Shown: positions 8,546 to 16,013 of the stretch, piece by piece
How the letters are laid out: each line of letters begins with the position of its first letter
How positions within the stretch are numbered: the stretch's first letter is position 1
Origin: Marixanthomonas spongiae
GTDB taxonomy: Bacteria; Bacteroidota; Bacteroidia; Flavobacteriales; Flavobacteriaceae
Length of the DNA: 64,000 nt
Reading direction: 5' to 3'
NCBI RefSeq assembly: GCF_003095375.1
Contig: NZ_QEHR01000002.1
Coordinates: 1-64,000, forward strand
Notes under the pieces: generated by a model
Databases searched by the model: none
Seen by the model: only the letters and a program-made list of their open reading frames with translations
What the model was told of the DNA's origin: nothing
Program-made: the position numbers and the translations under genes

Positions 8546-8557
8546 TTTAGCGTTGGC

Positions 8558-11500
8558 TTAATTCATAATTTCTAATATTCTAACATATTTATCTAATCCA
8601 CCAATTTTCACAGTATCTCCAACAGATTTTCCTTTTAAAGCAACTCCTAAAGGTGTTTTAATATTTATTTTCTGAATACCATTTGATTTTTCAAGTTTTG
8701 ACACAATTTGGTCTACTAAATGAACTTTCAAATCTTTATCAATATTCAAATATTTTACTTTCACTTTACTATTTACAGTAATGGTTTCTTTAAATAATGT
8801 TGTTTGAACTTCCTCTTTTTTACTTACAGCTTCAATTGTTTCTTTTAAATCCTTTTTAAGATGTGAAGAAACTTTAGAAATTTCATTTTCGATAATCGTA
8901 ATATTATCTGTAAACGCTAACCCTGTTTTTGATTTATCTTCAAAAATTGAAGGACTGCTGTTTTCAATACTCTTTATAAATTCAACTAATTTTTTTGTTT
9001 CCTTTTGTGGGTTTCTCCACCAATTTGTACTCCATATTCTATGAAATACAAAACCGTGACCTTCAAGAATCTTTTGTCTGTGTCTGTCGTGCAAATATGC
9101 TTCTTGGCTAGAATGATAAGCAGCTCCATCACATTCTATTGCGATTTTTGGAAGTCCAATATGTTTTGTGTCGTAAACCAAATCAATTCTGAAACCTGCA
9201 AATTGAAGTTGAGGAATTATATTTTTTTCGTCAAAATGTTCAGTTAATGCTTCATAAACTTCTTCCTCAAATGGTGATTCGAGGTCTTCATTTAAGTTGT
9301 CAATTGTAGTACTTTTCGTAGAATTTTCTGCTAGTGTATTTAAGACTGAAATTCTAGCTTCATTGTCTTGGTCACTAACAGCTTTTGAGTACGCTAAATA
9401 AGCATATAAAGCACCTCTTCTGTTATTTGAACCTTCATTTATTAAGTGCTCTTTGTAATTTAAAAACACATCTTCTGGGATTGAAGAACATACATATACT
9501 TTGTATTTTGCTCTTGTAACAATAACGTTTAAAAGCTTGTAACCTTTTTGGTGATTTATTGAACCAAATCTTTGAGCAAATTTCCCTTCTTTGTTAATAC
9601 CGTAAGTGGTTGAAAGAATTATTACATCTCTCTCGTCTCCTTGAATATTTTCTAAATTTTTGACAAAAAATCCGTTTTCTTCTAGTTCAATTATTTTGTC
9701 GTTAAAATCTTTATATTTTTCAAATTTTCTTCTTTCATTAATCTTACCTAAAATTAGGTTTCGTTGATTGATGTTGAAAGTTGCCACACCAACTGTTGGG
9801 TATTCTCCGTTTGGAAGTCTTGAAATGTTGTTATCTATAATTGAAAGAACTGTTTCAGCTTCTGCATCATTAGAATTATCGGAATATGTGCCATTTACGG
9901 GAACATAATTTATCGGAATATATTCAAAACTGTTTGGAAGTGGTTTTAACCGTTGATTATAAAAGGCATAATTTGAATAATCAATTAAGTAAGGATGTCT
10001 TGAACGATAATGAAAGTCTAAATGTTTTTTCTCAAAACCCAATTCGGATGCAAAATCAAGAAGTGATTCACAATCTGAAAGTGAATTGCTTATATCGTTT
10101 TTAATTTTATCTATTTCATCTTCAAACTCATCCTCATCATCAATTACACCGTCAAATATTTTGCTGAAATAATTTGAAGGTGGCATTTGGTGTTCGTCTC
10201 CTGCAATGATAATTTGTTTCCCTTTTAAAAGTGCTGGTAAATTATCTTCTAACTTTAATTGACTTGCTTCATCAAACATTACAATATCAAAATATTGATT
10301 TTTGCCTTTAAATAGATTACTTGCTACGTCTGGTGTTGTTAGAATTATTGGAAAGAAAGTAGTGAATAAATCCATATCCAACTTTACTATTTCTCGCAAG
10401 GATAATCGTTTATGTCTTTTTCCTGCTCGTTTGTTATATAGATTTTCAACAGCTAAATTTGGATTATTATTATCAAATTCTCTCGTTGCATCTATTTGTT
10501 TTGAAAACCAATATTCTCTAATATATTTAATCTGTTCTTTTTCAAGTTCGGATAATGATTTTCCTAATTCAATATGGTCATTATCATTTGTTGGTAAATC
10601 TGTGTTTGCAGAATTTACAAGCATAGAATTAAGGTAGAAAATCAAAAATGTTTTTCTCCAATCTGTTTTTTCCTTTAATTGGTCAATTATTAGTCTATTC
10701 TCTTTTGATAATGAATTGTAAAATTGAAACCACTTAAACTCAATTGAAAAAAGGTCGTTTTCATTTGCGAAAAATTGTTCCTTTGAATCTACTAAAGCCT
10801 GAATTTGAGAGATTAAAACATTGTGAGAATCTCCATTCATTTCTTTTTTAGTCCAATTTTGCTCTTGGATTTTCGTCTTTAAATTGCTAAAGTTTGTTTT
10901 TATTGTTTGAAGTAGTTCTGTGTCAAATTCCTTTTCAGTTGATTTGAGTAAGTTTAAGAATTTGTACTCATTTTCTATTTTAGATTGAAATTCATTATTA
11001 ATTCTCTCGATAATTAGCTTATAGTTTTTAAGAATGTCTTGATTCTCTTTAATTGAATTAGAGAAGTTAATGCTTTCAAAGTCTTTGTTATCAATGGTTT
11101 TTGACAAATAATCTTCAAAAAGTGAATTTATTGTTTGTTGGTCAGTAAGTGTTGTTTTCTTTTCTTTTGAGAAGATGGAAATTGTTTTAAATAAAAATCC
11201 ATTTGTTTTTTCTTCATCAAAAAAGTCGTCGTTTGTTTCGTGGTTTGTTAGGATATTTTGGATAGAATTTTCAATATCGCTAATTGAGGATTTTTGCAAA
11301 TTAAATTGTTCATTTCTAATTTTATAATATTCTACTTCATAGCTTGAAATGTCATCTAATATTATTTTCAACTCTTTTTTATAGATTGAAAAGTCTTCTT
11401 CAATCTGCTGTTCTATAATAAATGGATTGTCTCCAACTAATTTTGCAGAGTTGATAAAAGATAGATTTAAATGAGGTTTAAACTCGTCATATAAATTTTG

Positions 11501-12940
11501 TCCTTTTCTAATGAGTTCTAATAAGTGATTTAGTTCAGATGATTCATAACTGAATGTGTCTTTTGATAAATCAAGATTGTATTCTTCGGAATTGTCTTTT
11601 AATTCTGACAATAGTGAGCCGACAATATGAGTCCAATTTTTATTGCCAACTAAATTTGCTCCTAATTTTTTATGCCTCTTATTTATTGAATCAATTAAGT
11701 TTTTTGATTTTTCAATTATGTTGTCTAACGTTTCTTTAGAATGAGTGTATCTATATCTTCGATATGAGGAATTATCAACTCTATCTCTTACAGAATCAAC
11801 TGCCACTCTTCTGTCTTTAACAATGTCTTTTAGCAGAACGCATTGATAATTAAGACCTTTTTCATTTAGGGCATTGTGAAGCACTTCTAAAGCTGTTCGT
11901 TTTTCACAAACAACAATTGTCTTTTTTTGATTCTCTAAAGCATTTACTAAAATCGCTGTAAGCGATTGACTTTTCCCTGTTCCTGGTGGTCCTTGAATTA
12001 AAATATTCCGAGATGCTTTTAAAGAATGTAAAATCCCTTGTTGTGAAGGGTCGGTTTCGACTGATGATATTGGTTGAAACGTATGTTCTTCCATATCCTC
12101 AAGGTCAATTGTTGCACCTTGTAATTCTAGTAAATTCGTATAATCGTGAATGATATTTTGCTTCTGAACCTCAAAAATTGAAAAAAGTCCGCCAAAATCT
12201 ATAAATGAATTATTAGATGTTAATGGAAGCTTTTCGTAATGTTTCTTTTCTGGAATAGATTTTATTTCATTCAGTTTTTTCTCAAATGTTTCACGAAGGT
12301 CATTTGGTATCGAACTGTTTATAGATTCAATGATATTTACACAAATATCTAAAAGTTCACTTTTGTCAATTAAACCGTCATCCAACAAGTCCGTTGAAAT
12401 TTGGTTAATCTCAATCTTGGAATCATTTTGTAAATGGTTTATTAGAACCTCATTTATATAAATTGGGTCATCTTCTGTTCGTAGTATCTCCCAAGTATTA
12501 AATTCTTTTGTTCTTCTTATTCTTAATGACCAAATTAAAATTGGTGCAACTGTTAATTTGTTGTCTGATTGGTCTCGTCTTATAAGTATTGGAAAGCCAA
12601 AACCAAATGTGTTTATTCCTTTTTCCGATTCTATTGCATCTGTTTGATTAATTAGATTTTCAAAAGACTTTGTTATTTTCACTAATTGTGTTTGGTCATC
12701 TTCAAAGAGTGAATTCAAATCGGGAACATTATCTTTCCAACTAATTTTAAATTTTAATGGCAACTCGGTCAGTAAGGCATTAATAAAATTTGCGGGAAGA
12801 TTTTCGTCTATATGAGATAATCTCGTTAAGTCAAACTTGTATCTTGAACGTGCTGGAATAGCATTTAAATGAACTCCTCTTCGGCTACCAACTTTTAGTC
12901 GGTTTTGTAATTCAATCAGTAGCTTTTCGGTTATCTCCAT
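8558..12940 (-). CDS. Giant SF1 helicase-Vsr/DUF559-like nuclease with GreA/B-like C-terminus (putative defence protein)
   Basis: 1460 residues. Walker A is GPPGTGKS (about 316-323). A long helical, probably coiled-coil segment (about 380-800) splits the ATPase core, then come Walker B DEAS (about 890), GDEHQMPPS, and the later SF1 motifs NIQGDERDVIIL and NVIVTRAKYKVYVCSS. A nuclease domain of the Vsr/MTES_1575/DUF559 type follows (about 1210-1310), with ESPFEEEVYEAL, FRIDLVYD, IAIECDGAAYHSS and HRIWSTNWW. The last 80 residues, ending NIKTPLGVALKGKSVGDTVKIGG, look like the C-terminal domain of GreA/GreB factors. The protein probably unwinds and cuts foreign nucleic acid, perhaps at stalled RNA polymerase (inference). 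It is the only gene in a 4.7-kb cassette. Confidence 0.8.
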   Translation of the reverse strand: MEITEKLLIELQNRLKVGSRRGVHLNAIPARSRYKFDLTRLSHIDENLPANFINALLTELPLKFKISWKDNVPDLNSLFEDDQTQLVKITKSFENLINQTDAIESEKGINTFGFGFPILIRRDQSDNKLTVAPILIWSLRIRRTKEFNTWEILRTEDDPIYINEVLINHLQNDSKIEINQISTDLLDDGLIDKSELLDICVNIIESINSSIPNDLRETFEKKLNEIKSIPEKKHYEKLPLTSNNSFIDFGGLFSIFEVQKQNIIHDYTNLLELQGATIDLEDMEEHTFQPISSVETDPSQQGILHSLKASRNILIQGPPGTGKSQSLTAILVNALENQKKTIVVCEKRTALEVLHNALNEKGLNYQCVLLKDIVKDRRVAVDSVRDRVDNSSYRRYRYTHSKETLDNIIEKSKNLIDSINKRHKKLGANLVGNKNWTHIVGSLLSELKDNSEEYNLDLSKDTFSYESSELNHLLELIRKGQNLYDEFKPHLNLSFINSAKLVGDNPFIIEQQIEEDFSIYKKELKIILDDISSYEVEYYKIRNEQFNLQKSSISDIENSIQNILTNHETNDDFFDEEKTNGFLFKTISIFSKEKKTTLTDQQTINSLFEDYLSKTIDNKDFESINFSNSIKENQDILKNYKLIIERINNEFQSKIENEYKFLNLLKSTEKEFDTELLQTIKTNFSNLKTKIQEQNWTKKEMNGDSHNVLISQIQALVDSKEQFFANENDLFSIEFKWFQFYNSLSKENRLIIDQLKEKTDWRKTFLIFYLNSMLVNSANTDLPTNDNDHIELGKSLSELEKEQIKYIREYWFSKQIDATREFDNNNPNLAVENLYNKRAGKRHKRLSLREIVKLDMDLFTTFFPIILTTPDVASNLFKGKNQYFDIVMFDEASQLKLEDNLPALLKGKQIIIAGDEHQMPPSNYFSKIFDGVIDDEDEFEDEIDKIKNDISNSLSDCESLLDFASELGFEKKHLDFHYRSRHPYLIDYSNYAFYNQRLKPLPNSFEYIPINYVPVNGTYSDNSNDAEAETVLSIIDNNISRLPNGEYPTVGVATFNINQRNLILGKINERRKFEKYKDFNDKIIELEENGFFVKNLENIQGDERDVIILSTTYGINKEGKFAQRFGSINHQKGYKLLNVIVTRAKYKVYVCSSIPEDVFLNYKEHLINEGSNNRRGALYAYLAYSKAVSDQDNEARISVLNTLAENSTKSTTIDNLNEDLESPFEEEVYEALTEHFDEKNIIPQLQFAGFRIDLVYDTKHIGLPKIAIECDGAAYHSSQEAYLHDRHRQKILEGHGFVFHRIWSTNWWRNPQKETKKLVEFIKSIENSSPSIFEDKSKTGLAFTDNITIIENEISKVSSHLKKDLKETIEAVSKKEEVQTTLFKETITVNSKVKVKYLNIDKDLKVHLVDQIVSKLEKSNGIQKINIKTPLGVALKGKSVGDTVKIGGLDKYVRILEIMN

Positions 12941-13012
12941 TTTTTCGGTTGGTTTCAGTCGCTTAAAATACGGTCTTTTTTTTAATTCAATTTACGGTTT
13001 TTCTCATTTCGT

Positions 13013-13086
13013 TCGAGCGTTGGCAAAAAACAGCTCTTTTGGTTTTTTCAGCGTTGGTTCGTGTGTCGGCAAAAACCAAATGTGCT
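13013..13086. repeat. Second hairpin-repeat family, copy upstream of the helicase gene
   Basis: Minus strand: CACATTTG, CCAACGCT, CAAAAGAG and GCCAACGCTC in the same order as at 8461-8545. The stem here is TTTGGTTTTT (13038-13047) with AAAAACCAAA (13071-13080), so the stem letters have changed on both sides together. Confidence 0.65.
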
Positions 13087-13117
13087 GTTTGTGCGGCTGG
13101 TTTTTCAGCTTGCTTAC

Positions 13118-13240
13118 AACGGTCTCGGCTATGAGTAGTTGCGTGGTTTAGCGATTAACTTTGCAAGTACACACTAAACTGAAAATCCGAGAGGATTTTC
13201 AGAAGTAGGCGAGAACAAGCAATTACTTATAGCCATTGTT
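13118..13240. repeat. attC-like hairpin site 7 (short type, 123 bp)
   Basis: AAC 13118-13120, GTT 13238-13240, arms as in site 5 (GGCTATGAGTAGTTG / CAATTACTTATAGCC). The stop codon of the next cassette gene (13223-13225) lies inside the right arm, so the gene and site overlap. Confidence 0.87.
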
Positions 13241-13660
13241 GTGGTGCGTTTTTTCAATTTCAGTTTTTAATATTTGTAACATTCCAGCCCAAGTTTTTTC
13301 TGCGTGAATTTTGTCATCTGTATCTAAAAAGCCTTTTCCTCTTAAAATAAGTTTGGAAGAATTTTTTCCATTTCTTTTTATTGAAAAACTTAACTCGGTA
13401 AAATCATCAGAACCAGATTTAAAGTAATTATAAGTCAATAATTTATTTTGCAGAAATTCCGTAATTTTCGCTTTATCACTAAATTTCAAGTCGTTTTTAA
13501 ATCCATTAAAATAAATTGTTTGTCCTTTTTCCCATAAATCACAGTTAACAGATATTTTTAAGCAATCTGATAATTTTTTGTTCGAAGTTATGGTATTCCA
13601 TATTTCGAAGGAATTAGCTTTAATTTCAATTTCTTTCAGGACATTTAGAGAGTAATTCAT
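13223..13660 (-). CDS. SRPBCC (AHSA1/START-like) family protein
   Basis: 145 residues with the Bet v1/SRPBCC layout: an N-terminal strand and helix (EIEIKANSFEIWNTITSNKKLSDCL), the DLWEKGQTIYF and KAKITEFLQNKLLTYNYF strands, and the long C-terminal helix KTWAGMLQILKTEIEK. Such proteins bind small hydrophobic ligands or act as co-chaperone-like factors; no substrate can be named. The ORF runs through the cassette end into the stem of site 7: the last residues HHNNGYK are encoded by the complementary terminus and right arm. Overlap of the stop with the recombination site is common in integron cassettes. Confidence 0.75.
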   Translation of the reverse strand: MNYSLNVLKEIEIKANSFEIWNTITSNKKLSDCLKISVNCDLWEKGQTIYFNGFKNDLKFSDKAKITEFLQNKLLTYNYFKSGSDDFTELSFSIKRNGKNSSKLILRGKGFLDTDDKIHAEKTWAGMLQILKTEIEKTHHNNGYK

Positions 13661-13716
13661 TTTTTGAAAGTATTGATTTAAATAACTCAGTACGATTTTT
13701 TGGTCAAATGCGCCAC

Positions 13717-13841
13717 AACGGCTTTGGCTATGATTTCGTTGCGGAAAAATACGCAGGATTTATTCGGTTGTAGCTCAAAGATAGAAAAAAGGATGGAATT
13801 TTCGGTAGAAAATTCCGCCGCAATGAATTATAGCCGTTGTT
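13717..13841. repeat. attC-like hairpin site 8 (short type, 125 bp)
   Basis: AAC 13717-13719, GTT 13839-13841. Left arm GGCTATGATTTCGTTGCGG and right arm CCGCAATGAATTATAGCC pair with the two G.T wobbles and one extrahelical T on the left. Spacings are 6 and 3. A further inner stem GGAATTTTC/GAAAATTCC lies within. Confidence 0.82.
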
Positions 13842-14233
13842 GGCTAAAGTACCGACACGCTCTGCTTGGAACGCTCTGTTATGCCGTCCGTACAATTTTT
13901 TCCACTTTGCTCTTTTTCCGTCCACTTTTTATGTCTAAAAATTATCTGATTTATTTTTAAAACTGAGACTTCAAATTCTTTTTTTCTTCTACTTCAAATT
14001 TCTGATTTGATCTTCACTCCGGCTAATTTTTTTTCCGTTTCTTTATTTTTATTCAATCCATCTTTCTTGTCAGCGTTGTGTTTTTCATTCGGCGTAATGC
14101 TTTTCAATTCCGCTGTTTTCTTTTTAAGTCAGTTATTTCTTTTAAGAACTAATTTTTGTTTTTTACTTCATCTTTTCAAGCAGTCGGATTCATTATTTTT
14201 CCGCTTTGCTTTTCATTCCGAGGTATTTTTGCC
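13842..14233. other. Cassette without a coding sequence
   Basis: This 0.4-kb unit has proper ends (GTTGGC at 13839, GCCAAC at 14231) but no frame longer than about 12 codons on the minus strand that stays inside it. The longer frames seen across it run into the flanking sites. The minus strand is purine-rich and repeats a CGGAATGAAAAGC-like motif several times (near 14070-14215). It may be a decayed gene, a promoter unit or a small-RNA unit. Confidence 0.6.
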
Positions 14234-14423
14234 AACGGTTGTGTATAAGAACAGTAGGGCTGAAAATGAGCTGTTACCATTCGGTTGGACACAAGCCGAA
14301 TTTTTAAATTTTCTTATTATTTTTTCTTTGTCAATAAGCCAAATTTAAAAATTTGGCGACCTCGCAAATGCACCCGAACCATTGGGTTTAACTACAATTG
14401 CCCTATTGTTTTTATACGTTGTT
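14234..14423. repeat. attC-like hairpin site 9 (long type, 190 bp)
   Basis: AAC 14234-14236, GTT 14421-14423. Arms GTATAAGAACAGTAGGGC and GCCCTATTGTTTTTATAC pair over 18 bp with the two fixed wobbles. Spacings are 6 and 3. The internal palindrome CCAAATTTAAAAATTTGG (about 14339-14356) is shared with sites 2 and 4. Confidence 0.85.
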
Positions 14424-14446
14424 ACCACACGTTTTTTGGTTTATAT

Positions 14447-14692
14447 TTATACTTTGATTACCTCTACAAGCAAATTTTCACTTATAAATTGCAAATCAGA
14501 TTTATTTTGAGTTCTACAAATAATCTTACTAATATTTGACCCCATTTGGCTCACTATAATCTCAACTGTTGTTGGTAATTTACGACGAATTTTAATCATA
14601 CCTTCCAGTCCAAAATATTTACTGTCGCTCCCAATGTTAACAATAAATATTATGTCGTTTTCATCTAAATTCTCAGTTACAAAATTCTTCAT
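14447..14692 (-). CDS. Hypothetical small protein (cassette cargo)
   Basis: 81 residues, soluble, no recognisable family. The middle reads GLEGMIKIRRKLPTTVEIIVSQMG. It is the second gene of a two-gene cassette, starting 19 bases after the stop of the membrane-protein gene, so the pair is probably co-transcribed. A toxin-antitoxin or effector-immunity pair would be a natural guess for a small soluble protein next to a small membrane protein, but nothing in the sequence proves it. Confidence 0.6.
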   Translation of the reverse strand: MKNFVTENLDENDIIFIVNIGSDSKYFGLEGMIKIRRKLPTTVEIIVSQMGSNISKIICRTQNKSDLQFISENLLVEVIKV

Positions 14693-14711
14693 ATTTTTTT
14701 TTCTTTATCAA

Positions 14712-15092
14712 TTACGATATTTTAATTGAATAATTTCTTCTTATAAATAAAATAGAAAAAATAATGATTGCAAGTATTGCCACATACATTATATCCGCAT
14801 ATATGGCTTTTATGTAATAAGGTAATCTTTTTAAGTAGCTGTCAAATTCTCCGCCTTTGTATGAAGTATCACTAAGAGTGTATCCTTGACCGTCAGTTTG
14901 TACTTTATTCCCGAACAATGTTTCATAAGTAATTCCTGTCACAGGTGTCTTATAGGGTTGTTGGCCACCAAAAAACTGATAAGTAAAACTCCCAAAATGC
15001 TCCAAAATAAAAAAGAAAATTAATGAACATAATAACGATAGAAGTATGTTTTTGACTATAGATTTGTTGAGAGTTAATTCTTTTTTGCTCAT
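14712..15092 (-). CDS. Hypothetical membrane protein (cassette cargo)
   Basis: 126 residues with two predicted membrane helices: about 15-32 (IVKNILLSLLCSLIFFFI) and 100-118 (IMYVAILAIIIFSILFI). Between them lies a Gly/Tyr/Thr-rich loop (FGGQQPYKTPVTGITYETLFGNK...), probably outside the cytoplasm. ATG at 15092 lies 17 bases from the cassette end. I do not recognise the family. First gene of its unit. Confidence 0.6.
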   Translation of the reverse strand: MSKKELTLNKSIVKNILLSLLCSLIFFFILEHFGSFTYQFFGGQQPYKTPVTGITYETLFGNKVQTDGQGYTLSDTSYKGGEFDSYLKRLPYYIKAIYADIMYVAILAIIIFSILFIRRNYSIKIS

Positions 15093-15115
15093 AATTTTTT
15101 TCTTAAATGTGTGGT

Positions 15116-15238
15116 AACGTTTTTGTATATGGAACGTTGCGTGGGTTAATAATTATTTTAGTTAATATTTACTGTTTTTTGGTTTATAATTAGTTTTTCC
15201 AAGTGTGTGAGGAAAAGCAATGTTTTATATACGGTGTT
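15116..15238. repeat. attC-like hairpin site 10 (short type, 123 bp)
   Basis: AAC 15116-15118, GTT 15236-15238. Arms GTATATGGAACGTTGC and GCAATGTTTTATATAC pair with three G.T wobbles. Spacings are 6 and 3. This is the site nearest the recombinase gene. Confidence 0.85.
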
Positions 15239-15294
15239 ACCTGCTGTATTTTTTCAACCGTTTTGTTTATATTAGTTGTCTAATTTAATTATTT

Positions 15295-15600
15295 ATGTCA
15301 AGACAACCTGTTTCTAATACTGACTTTATTTCTCTATCAGAGAAAACGTTTTTAGATGTTCAATTTTGCTATTCTTTACCTACCGAAGATATTATTAATT
15401 TTAAAAACTGCATTGTTACAACATTTAGTCCAAAGTATAAAAGTAAAAGGGTTTATAAGGTCGTTAAGTTTTTTAATATTTTAAGTAATGAACACTTAAA
15501 CTCTTTAGAAGGTGATTATGCTTATATTTCTACAGATTTTGATTTGGATTCTGCTCATTCTCTTGTAGAAAAAATTAAGTTAGTACATTCTATCGAGTAG
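15295..15600 (+). CDS. Hypothetical protein, only cassette gene on the + strand
   Basis: 101 residues from ATG 15295; family not recognised, soluble. It runs against the direction of the array and overlaps the end of the opposing gene by 11 bases (15590-15600), so the two transcripts would be antisense at their 3' ends. An AT-rich promoter-like stretch TTTG..TAATTTAA precedes the ATG. Because it cannot be read from an upstream array promoter it would need this local one. Confidence 0.5.
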   Translation: MSRQPVSNTDFISLSEKTFLDVQFCYSLPTEDIINFKNCIVTTFSPKYKSKRVYKVVKFFNILSNEHLNSLEGDYAYISTDFDLDSAHSLVEKIKLVHSIE

Positions 15601-15832
15601 ATTCCTCATCTGTTCCTACCATACGGTCAATTGTTCGTTTTTCATATCCCGCTCCTGAATTCCAAGAGCCTGTCATAACAAAATCCCAAATTCCATTTGC
15701 CATTGGTAAATTTACATCTCCTGTTTGTGGGTCGTGAGTTAATGTTACAGCATATAATCTAGTCAGAGAATGGTCAATCTCTCCTCTTCGTGTTCTGAAT
15801 TTCATAAATGCTTCTAAATCTTTTATTTCCAT
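15590..15832 (-). CDS. Hypothetical small protein in the first cassette
   Basis: 80 residues from ATG 15832, beginning MEIKDLEAFMKFRTRRGEIDHSLTR and containing VTLTHDPQTGDVNLPMANGIWDFVMTGSWNSGAGY. I do not recognise it; soluble, no signal peptide. It is the first array-direction gene after the recombinase. The base composition is a little richer in G+C than its neighbour on the + strand. Confidence 0.5.
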   Translation of the reverse strand: MEIKDLEAFMKFRTRRGEIDHSLTRLYAVTLTHDPQTGDVNLPMANGIWDFVMTGSWNSGAGYEKRTIDRMVGTDEESTR

Positions 15833-15867
15833 TCGATTGTTGTTTTACCACAACGTTGCTCCATATT

Positions 15868-16013
15868 GCAGGTAACTTGTTTATATGAACACTTTTTCCG
15901 CTTTTAGTTTTCCCGTTTGGCATGCTATGAACGGTTTTTTTACTTTTAATACATTCATATTTTTAACTAAATAGTTCATAGGTTCATTCATTTTTTCAAT
16001 ATAATTATTTTAA
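15868..16013. other. Candidate attI-like insertion point between recombinase and first cassette
   Basis: The first cassette ends GCAGGTAAC (15868-15876). After it comes TTGTTTATATGAACA, which resembles a left arm (AAC, about 6 nt, stem, G), but no right arm or GTT partner follows before the recombinase stop. A single, non-hairpin core next to the integrase gene is what an attI site looks like in integrons. A nearby CACAACGTTG (15849-15858) may be a remnant of another unit end. Confidence 0.4.

Noticed and set aside
5708-13240. Invertible (shufflon-like) segments between the inverted arms
   Set aside because: The arms of each site are only about 80-150 bp apart and enclose no gene or promoter; the cassette genes lie outside them and share one direction, which inversion would not preserve.
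13700-13960. ORFs on both strands across site 8
   Set aside because: They run through the hairpin and unit end; no homology-like features.
14007-14539. + strand ORFs of 113 and 84 codons
   Set aside because: T-rich frames (Phe/Ser/Leu runs) that pass through site 9; typical chance frames of AT-rich DNA opposite purine-rich sequence.
122-15238. Repeats of the array as a CRISPR or as IS terminal repeats
   Set aside because: Repeat spacing is 0.4-4.7 kb, the spacers contain genes, no cas or transposase gene is present, and the complementary ends are private to each unit, unlike shared IS ends.
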